A stretch of DNA of 34,731 bases from Bacteroidota bacterium. Its GTDB lineage: Bacteria; Bacteroidota; Bacteroidia; Bacteroidales; UBA10428. Location of the stretch: NCBI GenBank assembly GCA_003252385.1, contig QKEH01000149.1:1-34731 (forward strand). The letters are read 5' to 3'. The notes below the pieces were generated by a model, which saw nothing but the letters and a program-made list of their open reading frames with translations, ran no database searches and had not been told where the DNA came from. Shown piece after piece: positions 15,556 to 23,758 of this stretch; position 1 is the stretch's first letter, and each line of letters starts with the position of its first letter. The position numbers and the translations under genes are program-made.

Positions 15556-17460
15556 ATGAATGATTTATGCCCTGTAGTTAAAGTCGATTCCGATCTGTGT
15601 GTCAATTGCCATGCCTGTATCACCGCCTGCCCGGTAAAATTTTGTAACGATGGCAGTGGCAATTATGTCAAAATTAACGACAATTTGTGTATAGGTTGCG
15701 GCAGTTGTATTGAAGCGTGCACGCATCAGGCCCGCAAACCCATCGACGATTTTGAACGCTTCCTGTATGCCCTGAACCAGGGTAAACCCATGGTGGCAGT
15801 GGTGGCACCGGCCGTAGCTTCAAACTTCCCCAACCTCTATCTCAATCTGAATGGATGGCTAAAACAAATGGGGGTTCAGGCTACGTTCGATGTAAGTTTT
15901 GGTGCCGAACTCACGGTAAAATCCTATTTGGAACATGCCAAAACGGATCCGGGCACCATCATTGCGCAACCCTGTCCGGCCATTGTCAGCTACATCGAGA
16001 TTTACCGACCGGAGCTGTTGCCCTATCTGGCTCCTGCCGACAGCCCCATGCTGCATACCATTAAAATGATTAAAACCTTCTATCCCCAATACGCCCAGCA
16101 CGAGGTGGCGGTTATTTCACCCTGTTTGGCCAAACGTCGCGAATTTGATACCACGCAAATGGGCGATTACAACGTCACCCTGCGAGCCATTTCCGACTAC
16201 CTGGAGCAATCCCAAATTTCATTGCGCTCCTTTCCCGAGGAAGACTTCGACCAGCCTCCTGCCGAGCGTGCCGTACTGTTTTCCACACCCGGTGGTTTAT
16301 TACGCACTGCCCTGCGCGAGAACCCCGAATTGGGCCAGGTAACCCGCAAAATCGAAGGTAAAGAACACATCTATCCCTATCTGGATCACCTGCATGCCAG
16401 TATTTCCAATGGGCATGCACCGTTCATTATCGACTGCCTGAATTGCGCCATGGGCTGCAACGGTGGCCCGGGAACCATTAACCAGCATAAATCGCCCGAC
16501 CAAATCGAATACTTTATAGAGCAACGCAAACAACACATGATCGAAAAACATGGCATGAACCGCCTAAAACCCGCACAACGCCGCCGTCAGAAGGCCAAAC
16601 TCGACAAAAGCATCAATCGCTACTGGCAACCCGGTTTGTATGCCCGCACCTACCAGAATCGTGCTGCCTACAACCAGTTGAAACTCCCCACACCCAACGA
16701 GCTGCAAACCATCCTAAACAGCATGGATAAGTACTCCCAGAATGACTTGTTCAACTGCTCGTCCTGTGGTTATGGTTCGTGCCACGATATGGCATTTGCC
16801 ATTCATAACAAACTGAACTCGCGTGAAAACTGCCATCACTATAAAAGTAATATGTTGGTAAAGATGGCTATGGAGGTTTCCGATACCCTGAAAAAAATAA
16901 GCGATAACCTGCAATGTGTCAACGATATCATTGCCAAGTTCAGTTCTCTGAGGAGCGATTTTGCCATACTGAACCAGTCCATTGGAAAACAGGAGGAGCT
17001 CCTTCACGATTTTCAGGACATCGCCCATATGATATCCGGTATTTCCTTCCAAACCAACCTGTTGTCGCTGAATGCTTCCATTGAAGCCGCCCGCGCAGGT
17101 GAAGTGGGAAAAGGTTTTTCCGTGGTAGCCGCCGAAGTGAAACGTATGGCCGATCAGAGTGCCTTTGAGGTTCAAAAAATCGGCCCGTATTCCGAGAAAC
17201 TAAAAACCCTGTTCAACGAAGTTTCCAACAAAGTGGCCAATGCTTCCGGCGAATTTGATCTGGGCACGCAAATGTGTATGTTGGTAGCTGCCTCGGTCGA
17301 CGAAATACAGCTACTGGCAAGCAACCTGTCGCAAAAATCGGAGGAAATTGCCAGCATCGAAAAATCACTGAGTAAAAACGTTCAGAACACCTCCCGGAAT
17401 AAAACGCTGAATTTGAACCATTCCCAACACACCCTACGTTTTATCAATTACTTGTCGTAA
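15556..17460 (+). CDS. Putative sensory [FeFe]-hydrogenase fused to a chemoreceptor signalling domain
   Basis: The 634 residues carry, in order, two [4Fe-4S] ferredoxin motifs (Cys15/18/21/25 and Cys45/48/51/55), an H-cluster domain (about 75-320), an Fe-S domain of PF04060 type with Cys401/404/409/426, and a chemotaxis signalling hairpin (about 440-560; tip [20 protein letters not shown]). All four H-cluster Cys ligands are present: Cys140 (QPCPAI), Cys190 (SPCLAKRRE), Cys297 and Cys301 (CAMGC). The proton-relay Cys of catalytic enzymes (TSCCP) is Pro139, which fits a sensor with low turnover. There is no membrane segment. It resembles the group C putatively sensory hydrogenases. It probably reports H2 or redox state to CheW/CheA. 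Maturases HydEFG are not in the window. Confidence 0.87.
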   Translation: MNDLCPVVKVDSDLCVNCHACITACPVKFCNDGSGNYVKINDNLCIGCGSCIEACTHQARKPIDDFERFLYALNQGKPMVAVVAPAVASNFPNLYLNLNGWLKQMGVQATFDVSFGAELTVKSYLEHAKTDPGTIIAQPCPAIVSYIEIYRPELLPYLAPADSPMLHTIKMIKTFYPQYAQHEVAVISPCLAKRREFDTTQMGDYNVTLRAISDYLEQSQISLRSFPEEDFDQPPAERAVLFSTPGGLLRTALRENPELGQVTRKIEGKEHIYPYLDHLHASISNGHAPFIIDCLNCAMGCNGGPGTINQHKSPDQIEYFIEQRKQHMIEKHGMNRLKPAQRRRQKAKLDKSINRYWQPGLYARTYQNRAAYNQLKLPTPNELQTILNSMDKYSQNDLFNCSSCGYGSCHDMAFAIHNKLNSRENCHHYKSNMLVKMAMEVSDTLKKISDNLQCVNDIIAKFSSLRSDFAILNQSIGKQEELLHDFQDIAHMISGISFQTNLLSLNASIEAARAGEVGKGFSVVAAEVKRMADQSAFEVQKIGPYSEKLKTLFNEVSNKVANASGEFDLGTQMCMLVAASVDEIQLLASNLSQKSEEIASIEKSLSKNVQNTSRNKTLNLNHSQHTLRFINYLS

Positions 17461-17545
17461 TTACTTCCTGCTTTTTACAAGGAAAGTAACAAACTCCTTT
17501 TATCTATAATGCCCCATGCCACGGAAAGAGCATCTGGTGCGCTTT

Positions 17546-17665
17546 ATGCTTTTTAGTATATAACAGTACCTGATTATCGGTAAAACTGCATCCACCAACA
17601 ACTCTATATCTTAGTGATATAAAGCTATTTTGAATCACCCACAGGTTCTGTTATATACCAAGCAT
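17546..17665. repeat. Long imperfect inverted repeat
   Basis: The left arm 17546-17572 and right arm 17642-17665 pair over about 24 bp. GTATATAACAGTACCTG matches the complement of CAGGTTCTGTTATATAC with one mismatch, and the outer ends ATGCT/AGCAT pair after a small bulge. The inner 69 bases contain a second palindrome, TATATC...GATATA. It lies between two converging genes, so it could be a bidirectional terminator or a remnant of a mobile repeat. No flanking duplication was found. The rest of 17461-17750 shows no gene. Confidence 0.6.
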
Positions 17666-17750
17666 TAGCAATGGAGCATTACATTAAGATTTACCCCAAA
17701 AACCCTCACACTAAAAGTAAATCAACTGACTCTAATATAGCAACTTATAA

Positions 17751-18050
17751 CTAGTTAAGTGATAAGTTAATGTATTTCTTAATCAGTTCTTTTTGCGTAG
17801 TATCAATTTTTGCCGGTTTTTGCATCTTATCTAAAATCTGAGTCCATTCCTGCTTTGAATATTGAGTGGGTAAATACAAATTATGGCAGCTGCCGCACCG
17901 GTTCATATACAATTCCCTACCGGCAATGAGCGTGTCTAGCGAAACACTCTGACTCTGTGCGTCAGCCTCTGTTGGTACATACAATACCGTTGCACAACCA
18001 AACAGTCCCAACAAAATTAAAAACACAGGTATTGTATATCTAAAACACAT
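17751..18050 (-). CDS. Monohaem c-type cytochrome lipoprotein
   Basis: The start MCFRYTIPVFLILLG gives 99 residues with a lipoprotein signal (lipobox LFGC) and one haem c motif, CGSCH. Met residues follow in LDKMQKP and could give the axial ligand. It would be anchored in the periplasm. An upstream Met at 18089 would break the signal peptide. The start overlaps the preceding outer-membrane gene by 11 bp, so the pair is translationally coupled and probably acts together, perhaps in small electron transfer at the envelope. The patch is clearly more AT-rich than the neighbours. Confidence 0.8.
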   Translation of the reverse strand: MCFRYTIPVFLILLGLFGCATVLYVPTEADAQSQSVSLDTLIAGRELYMNRCGSCHNLYLPTQYSKQEWTQILDKMQKPAKIDTTQKELIKKYINLSLN

Positions 18051-18834
18051 AGGAAAACAGTAATCTAAATTGAAGTTTTTCAAACTCATTTAAGTTAAGT
18101 GATGTATTGGTTTGCCCTTTAAATGATTTAATCTGTGGTAGTGCGGTCAGATTTATCCAGAAGTTTTCCATGGCATACGAAATTCCTAATCCAGAATACA
18201 AGGCACTATGTTCGAGTTCGCCACCTTCAATCACATTCTTATAAGAATTCTCAAGGGTTAAAGCAAATGCAGGAGAAAACGAATAAGCAAGAGCCAAATT
18301 GAAATCAGCCTTCTGTTCCTTTTCCCATTCCATTTCACCATGTTCAAATTCAGGTTCAACTTCAAGTTCATAAATAGCGTTAGCGGCAATGGTAATGCGA
18401 TTTACTTTTTTATCCAGTATTAATTTCCCTTCCAATTCATATTCTTTGCTTCCAATACTATATTCACCATAAAGAGCTAATCCAAAAGGATTTACCACCG
18501 GATCCAGTAGTTTTAACTTCCACTCATTCGAGAAACTGATTTCATTTTCTGTATCAAGAAATTTAATTGAATCATCCTGCTCTGAAGTGGTCTTTGATGT
18601 CAGATTAAGATAAAACGCGGTTTGCAGCTTTCCGCCCAAACCAATTTCAAACTCTGTCCTTTGGTCAATGCGTGAATAAAAATCTTCTCTCCCGGTTCTC
18701 AATGTATTCCATATTTCCAGTTCTTTCTGCCCTTTACTTAAAACTGTACTCTGATACGTGTACGTAAACAAGCGGTCCTGTGCCGAAATCGTTAATGCAT
18801 TCACCAGTAATCCAATCACTAAAATCCTTTTCAT
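18040..18834 (-). CDS. Outer-membrane beta-barrel protein, DUF6662-like
   Basis: From MKRILVIGLLVNALTISAQ the protein has a signal peptide and 265 residues, then alternating beta-strands ending in a terminal FRLLFSYVF, the aromatic C-terminus of outer-membrane barrels. DRLFTYTYQSTVLSKGQKELEIW and RIDQRTEFEIGLGGKLQTAFYLN resemble DUF6662 proteins, an assignment made from memory. It is followed in overlap by the haem c lipoprotein. Upstream in-frame Met codons to 18936 are ignored, because they precede the signal peptide. The function is unknown; an envelope redox pair is possible. Confidence 0.75.
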   Translation of the reverse strand: MKRILVIGLLVNALTISAQDRLFTYTYQSTVLSKGQKELEIWNTLRTGREDFYSRIDQRTEFEIGLGGKLQTAFYLNLTSKTTSEQDDSIKFLDTENEISFSNEWKLKLLDPVVNPFGLALYGEYSIGSKEYELEGKLILDKKVNRITIAANAIYELEVEPEFEHGEMEWEKEQKADFNLALAYSFSPAFALTLENSYKNVIEGGELEHSALYSGLGISYAMENFWINLTALPQIKSFKGQTNTSLNLNEFEKLQFRLLFSYVF

Positions 18835-19197
18835 CATCTGTGCTTTTAAATCATTAAACAATGATGCAAATATGGATAAGTGTACAAAATCATTGAATCC
18901 CAATTTATAGGGATTTTCAGATCTTGAGTTCTTCATGCAGATATGGCAGCATATGCCAACTTTTTGACCTTCGATAAGAAATAATTAACTGAATGATTTC
19001 TTCCACAAATTAGTGCCAGCCTTTGAATATAAGAGATGCTTGTTGGTTGGAGGTATCCGAAACTGGTCTGTTGCGCCAGCATCCTAACACCGACTACCGG
19101 TCACCTGAATTTCAGTATCTTCCAATTGGGTATTTTAAAAGTGCACCATGCACCTGTCCACCCGGATGCCCTGACATTGCTATCATAAAAGCCCCTA
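18835..19197. other. Intergenic region between the barrel gene and larE, no gene recognised
   Basis: About 360 bases. An open frame on the plus strand from 19023 runs mostly as the antisense of larE and has no family features. A weak promoter-like CATATTTG lies near 18867-18874 upstream of the barrel gene, one base off the phylum -7 box. Nothing else is visible. Confidence 0.4.
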
Positions 19198-20019
19198 TCA
19201 AGGTGTATCCATTGCACTCAGATTACCCCGTTGGTAACCCTCGGGGTTCACACGCAAGGGGAGCAGGGCCCATTGGTACAATTTTCGGTACACCGTTTCG
19301 TCGGAAAGTTCGGCTTTCAGCTCCGAAACCTGATCCGGACGCACTTCCAGAATTACTTCCTCCGGCATCATCCGAGCCCGTACATCGCGATAGCCGCGCG
19401 AAACCAGCCAGGCTTCCAGTGCATCGATACGCAACAGCTTTTCACGGGTAATGGCCAGCCCGTGGGGAATGCGGGTAGCCAGACAGGCTAATGCATCTTT
19501 ATCCCAGGTAGCCAGGCCTGCCTGCCTGCTCAGTGTTCTGATCTCCTGTTTGGTTAATCCCGCCTCCAACAGCGGACTACGCACGCCTCGTTCCTTCAAG
19601 GCCTGCTTACCAGGCCGATAATCGGACTCATCATCCAGGTTCGATCCATCCACCACCGTGTAAAACCCATAAGCCTGAGCCGTGAGAATCAGTTCGTCGA
19701 AAAGCAATCCTTTACACAAGTAGCAACGGTTTTGAGGATTTTTCCGAAACGCTTCGTGCGATAAATCTACTTCGCCAACCCGTAACAGACGGGCTCCTGT
19801 ATCCCGTGCCAGCTCTTCCACCCGATTACGCTCCCGTTCCTGCATTAAAACCGAATCGTAATAAATTCCCACGGCATTCGATCCCAACACCCGGTTTGCC
19901 ATATAGAGAAGAAAGGTACTATCCACTCCGCCTGAAAAAGCAACTGCCACCTTTTCCATGGATCGAAGCAGATTCTCGAGGTAAAGTAACTTTTCGCCCG
20001 TGTTTTTTAGATCCACCAT
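19198..20019 (-). CDS. larE: ATP-dependent sacrificial sulfur transferase LarE
   Basis: The 273-residue protein has the PP-loop SGGVDST (residues 29-35), NPQNRCYLCKGLLFD (Cys99, Cys102), VDGSNLDDESDYRPG and ACLATRIPHG (Cys179). The last Cys matches the one that donates sulfur in Lactobacillus LarE during synthesis of the nickel-pincer nucleotide cofactor of lactate racemase. With Cys99, Cys102 and Cys179 present, the protein may instead bind a [4Fe-4S] cluster and recycle, as proposed for three-cysteine LarE forms. No larA, larB or larC is in the window, so it is an isolated copy. It has its own promoter. Confidence 0.92.
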   Translation of the reverse strand: MVDLKNTGEKLLYLENLLRSMEKVAVAFSGGVDSTFLLYMANRVLGSNAVGIYYDSVLMQERERNRVEELARDTGARLLRVGEVDLSHEAFRKNPQNRCYLCKGLLFDELILTAQAYGFYTVVDGSNLDDESDYRPGKQALKERGVRSPLLEAGLTKQEIRTLSRQAGLATWDKDALACLATRIPHGLAITREKLLRIDALEAWLVSRGYRDVRARMMPEEVILEVRPDQVSELKAELSDETVYRKLYQWALLPLRVNPEGYQRGNLSAMDTP

Positions 20020-20048
20020 TTCTTAAACTTAAAGTGTGTTATCCGCTT

Positions 20049-20056
20049 CAAAAGTA
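20049..20056 (-). promoter_or_regulatory. -7 promoter box of larE
   Basis: TACTTTTG on the minus strand matches the Bacteroidota consensus TAnnTTTG exactly and lies about 30 bp before the larE start codon. The -33 element is not clear. Confidence 0.5.
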
Positions 20057-20150
20057 GAACATGCAGGGTATTAATCCTAAAAATTGCACCGTTAATCCCG
20101 CATCCTTCCCCATTTATCAAAGGCTCGCTTTTAAATTGACTTTCAGGGTT

Positions 20151-20158
20151 TAACTTTG
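20151..20158 (+). promoter_or_regulatory. -7 promoter box of the secreted repeat protein gene
   Basis: TAACTTTG matches TAnnTTTG exactly and lies 88 bp before the start codon at 20246. T-rich sequence (GCTTTTAAATTG) lies at the expected -33 distance. It probably also drives the following secreted protein gene. Confidence 0.5.
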
Positions 20159-20245
20159 ATTTCCCATGAATGAGAACCTGTTAAACCCCTTCCCTACAGT
20201 ACGCTTCCAATGTATTCCAAGGAAACCTTCCTCAAATTGAGTATT

Positions 20246-22441
20246 ATGAAAAACCAACCCATTTTTCCCTTATCCATTCGTGCTATCGCCCTGCTTGGTC
20301 TGATGTGTATCGAATGGTGGGTCGTCCATCCGGCCTGTGCACTTCCTTTTGAAAAAGAGTTAACCATTAGCAATTGCTTCTGGACCACTACCACCGATTG
20401 CGATGAAGACAGTTACGCCAGTGCCCGCTGGCTGGTGGTGGATATGTCAGGGAACAGCCCTTCCAATACGGCCTATATACAGGTGGTGGCCTACTACGGT
20501 GAGGTGGAAGATGTTTTGGCACAAACCTCCGTTTTTTCAACACCGCTGGTGCGCCGCTCATTCTGGGTGTATGGCATTAATCATTTTCAGGGAACTATTG
20601 CCGTATTCATACGCGACGGGGTATCGAACGAAGCCATGGCAACTTACGGCTTTTCCGCCACACGCTTTGAATCGCCGGAGAACGATAAATCCGTAAGTCT
20701 GGCGTTTGGTGACTGGTCGACTTTCGATTACCGCGATGATGATGGTGACGGTTACTATGCCTACCATCGTCTCGATGTAAATTACAACCTATGCCCCGAC
20801 AACGTTTCGCAGGACATTTATTATATGGTATCGGCCTGTAAGCATCCCATTATGGCAGGCCCTTGTCCGTATTATTACACCCCGTCCTACTCGCTGGATG
20901 AAGCCGGAGAACTTCTCAATGTAATGGTTGGCGGAACCAATGGCGAACTCGATTCCGGCCTGTACCAAATCGATGTAGTCGCTTACGATGCAACTACAGA
21001 CGATCAACTTACCGGATTTAGCATGATCCAATTCGATAAGAAGCTCGAAACTGCAGCCCAGGATGCCACGCCGCCGGTCAATTTCTCCATCGGACTGGTC
21101 TATCTCGACGATTACCAGACCGATATGGACGGTGATTTGTACAGTCGCGCGCGCGATTTGTATTTCGATGCCAATGTGAGTTCCGGAACCTATACTCTTA
21201 CGGCAAAAGTCCTGTATAAGATCGCTTCGGAAGCGGCCTATAATAACTACTATACCTTGGGCGAGTTTACCATAAGCGGAAGCACCCAGGAATTTCAGTC
21301 GATGACGCTGGGTGTACCTACCGGACAGCTGGATTCCAATATTTACGACTTTAAAATTGAGCTTTACCTGGGAACGGCTCTGGTTGCCCAAAAAGATCAG
21401 ACCGATGATAACGACTTGAACGACCAATGGTTCGAAACGCCCTTACAGGATGCCTCACTGCAAATTGAATCGTGTACCTGGGCAGAAACCTATGATTTCG
21501 ACCACGATGGCACCCCAAGCATGGGCGATTTGCATGTGGAGCTGAATACCATAGCAGATGCGGACGATGTCTACCTGACCCTATTTAGCGTTTGCGGCGA
21601 TATGGTATCCTATCAAGACACCACCGGTATTTTTCTTCTCGATGGCAGTATGGACACCACCTTCCGATATGGATTTTCGTCCCTTGCCTGTGGCGGACAG
21701 GTACTACTGATACGTGCTTCGAGCAACGACGTGGAAGATTATTGCTCACTAGGCATGACTCCCAGCTTTGAATCCATGGCCAACGATACCTATTACGAGA
21801 TCGATTCCATATACTGGGCCGATACCATCGATCAGGATCACGACGGCTATTACAGCGCTGCCAAACTCATTGTCGATGTTGATGGCGGCCCCTATAGCCA
21901 GGAAATGTACATTCCGTTGTCGTTATGCAAGCATCCCATTCTGGCAGGCCCCTGTCCTTATGATACGGTTTATTTTGTGGTCGACAGTGCAGGCCGTGCC
22001 GATTCCTGCGTACTGGAAATTGGATGGCCCGGAGACGAACTGCTCTACGGAAGTTATCAGGTGGCCTTTACCGTGAACCATCCTGTAACCAACGACTATA
22101 TCATAGCTTGGCAATATCCCGAAGACTCCATGCGCTTTGAACCACGCAGCACCGATCTTGTTCCGGAGCTTTGGGGATCCATGGCAGTGGAAGCCATCGA
22201 CTTGTTTCCCAATCCGGCCAACCAGGAGCTTTATCTACAGTTTCAGAAACCCGTAACCGGTACCTGCAGTATTTATATTATGGATACCCAGGGAAGAGCT
22301 GTATACCAATACCTGCTAACAGCATCTGAGCAATCAGCTCCGTTCCGGCTACCAACCGCATGGCTCCCGGAAGGTTTGTTTGTTCTGACCGTACGAACTC
22401 CACAGAACAACTACACACATAAACTCTGGATTCAACATTAA
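20246..22441 (+). CDS. Secreted modular protein with five DxDxDG-type modules and a type IX sorting domain
   Basis: The start MKNQPIFPLSIRAIALLG gives a signal peptide and 731 residues; the Met 12 codons earlier is not needed. Five modules of about 130 residues each begin with an acidic, probably calcium-binding loop: DCDEDSYASARW, YRDDDGDGYYAYHRLDV, YQTDMDGDLYSRARDL, YDFDHDGTPSMGDLHV and IDQDHDGYYSAAKLIV. Modules 2 and 5 share CKHPI(M/L)AGPCPY. The end is a type IX sorting domain (DLFPNPANQELYLQF ... HKLWIQH). The layout resembles 'choice-of-anchor'-type repeat proteins, but I cannot name the family. It would be a surface or released protein. The SGNH-like gene follows after 50 bp and is probably co-transcribed. 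Confidence 0.8.
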   Translation: MKNQPIFPLSIRAIALLGLMCIEWWVVHPACALPFEKELTISNCFWTTTTDCDEDSYASARWLVVDMSGNSPSNTAYIQVVAYYGEVEDVLAQTSVFSTPLVRRSFWVYGINHFQGTIAVFIRDGVSNEAMATYGFSATRFESPENDKSVSLAFGDWSTFDYRDDDGDGYYAYHRLDVNYNLCPDNVSQDIYYMVSACKHPIMAGPCPYYYTPSYSLDEAGELLNVMVGGTNGELDSGLYQIDVVAYDATTDDQLTGFSMIQFDKKLETAAQDATPPVNFSIGLVYLDDYQTDMDGDLYSRARDLYFDANVSSGTYTLTAKVLYKIASEAAYNNYYTLGEFTISGSTQEFQSMTLGVPTGQLDSNIYDFKIELYLGTALVAQKDQTDDNDLNDQWFETPLQDASLQIESCTWAETYDFDHDGTPSMGDLHVELNTIADADDVYLTLFSVCGDMVSYQDTTGIFLLDGSMDTTFRYGFSSLACGGQVLLIRASSNDVEDYCSLGMTPSFESMANDTYYEIDSIYWADTIDQDHDGYYSAAKLIVDVDGGPYSQEMYIPLSLCKHPILAGPCPYDTVYFVVDSAGRADSCVLEIGWPGDELLYGSYQVAFTVNHPVTNDYIIAWQYPEDSMRFEPRSTDLVPELWGSMAVEAIDLFPNPANQELYLQFQKPVTGTCSIYIMDTQGRAVYQYLLTASEQSAPFRLPTAWLPEGLFVLTVRTPQNNYTHKLWIQH

Positions 22442-22491
22442 GATGAGCTTTCAGAATACTAACAAAAAGAATACGAGCTTAACCTGTAAAA

Positions 22492-23688
22492 ATGAATAAA
22501 ATCCCTGCAAATAAGCTACTCATCGCGCTCACTTTCCTGGTTCTTCCACGGGTTCTTACTGGCCAGATTACGATAGATCATACCTGCACCGATATCACCA
22601 GAGTTCCTCAGTGGGCCATCGATTCCGCAAGGTCGAAACTGCACATTGCTTACGCCCATACTTCGCATGGCAGCCAGATTACCGAAGGAATGCGTAATCT
22701 GGTGGCTTTTGCCAACGACGGAGGCAAAGGCTTGAACCTAGCCGAAAACAGCTTCATCTATTCCAACGGTGGCTATCAGGGCTCCCTCGACCTGCACGAT
22801 GGGTTTACCCCGGGCGATGCAGGTTATTTTCCCCTGTGGTACAACAGCACCATAGCCTATCTCGAGAAACCCGAAAATGCCGATGTCAATGTGGTAATGT
22901 GGGCCTGGTGCGGTCAGGTCGGAGAAAAATACCAGGAAGATTCCTTATGGCTCACCTACCTGCTGCCCATGTCCCAACTTGAGGCTGCCTATCCGCAGAT
23001 CAAGTTTGTATACATGACCGGCCATCTCGATTTTAACAAACGATTGACGACTAATCCGGGTAACGATTCCATACGCAGTTTCTGCCGCAATAACCACAAA
23101 GTGATGTACGACTTTGCCGATATTGAAAGCTACGGCCCCGACGGTACCTGTTACAAATACAACGGCAGCGATAACTGCAGCTATTACAGCCCAACCGGCG
23201 ACTCCCTGGGAAACTGGGCGGTGGATTATCAAAACAGCCATACGGAGGGGGTCGATTGGTACAATTGCCTTTCGAGACACAGCCAGCCCTACAATGCCAA
23301 TCTGAAAGCGTACGCAGCCTGGTGGCTCTACGCCACCCTGGCCGGATGGACCAACTGGTTTCCCACATCGCTGGAAGAAGGAAATCCGGAAACGGAGGGG
23401 GAAACCCCGGATGCAGCCGGGACAGAAGAACCGAAACTGGAAGTGGTATCCGAAAACCCGGCCACCCACCAGGTGTGCCTTCAGCTGAACCACCCCACAA
23501 AAAAGACTGTTTTTACCACCCAACTGATAGATACCTATGGAAGAATCCATCCGAACTGCATTCAAACCGAATCGTTTTCTGAAACTTCCTCTATTGTGGT
23601 AAAAACCCGGGGATTATCCGCCGGAATCTACTACGTTTGGGTACAATACGGAAAGCAAGTACTCACCCAAAAAATCATCGTGATCTAA
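22492..23688 (+). CDS. Secreted protein with SGNH-hydrolase-like core and type IX sorting domain
   Basis: The 398 residues start with a signal peptide (MNKIPANKLLIALTFLV). The core begins KLHIAYAHTSHGSQITEGM, continues with WAWCGQVGEKYQEDSLWLTYLLPM and KFVYMTGHLDFN, and reaches VMYDFADIE. This block order is like SGNH/GDSL hydrolases, but the classical GDS Ser is replaced by the THSHGSQ-type region, so activity is unproved. Six Cys residues suggest disulfides. After an acidic linker (NPETEGETPDAAGTEEP) a type IX sorting domain ends in KQVLTQKIIVI. It lies just after the five-module protein, so the two may act on the same external substrate (inference). Confidence 0.75.
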   Translation: MNKIPANKLLIALTFLVLPRVLTGQITIDHTCTDITRVPQWAIDSARSKLHIAYAHTSHGSQITEGMRNLVAFANDGGKGLNLAENSFIYSNGGYQGSLDLHDGFTPGDAGYFPLWYNSTIAYLEKPENADVNVVMWAWCGQVGEKYQEDSLWLTYLLPMSQLEAAYPQIKFVYMTGHLDFNKRLTTNPGNDSIRSFCRNNHKVMYDFADIESYGPDGTCYKYNGSDNCSYYSPTGDSLGNWAVDYQNSHTEGVDWYNCLSRHSQPYNANLKAYAAWWLYATLAGWTNWFPTSLEEGNPETEGETPDAAGTEEPKLEVVSENPATHQVCLQLNHPTKKTVFTTQLIDTYGRIHPNCIQTESFSETSSIVVKTRGLSAGIYYVWVQYGKQVLTQKIIVI

Positions 23689-23758
23689 TTCCCTCCTCCG
23701 ATCAGGATAAAACAGAACCATCCATTTGGGTTTATACCGACCCAACGTGTCGAAACTT

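Noticed and set aside
19023-19200. Plus-strand frame starting MNIRDACWLEVSETG
   Set aside because: Most of it is antisense of larE; no ribosome-binding site or promoter box.
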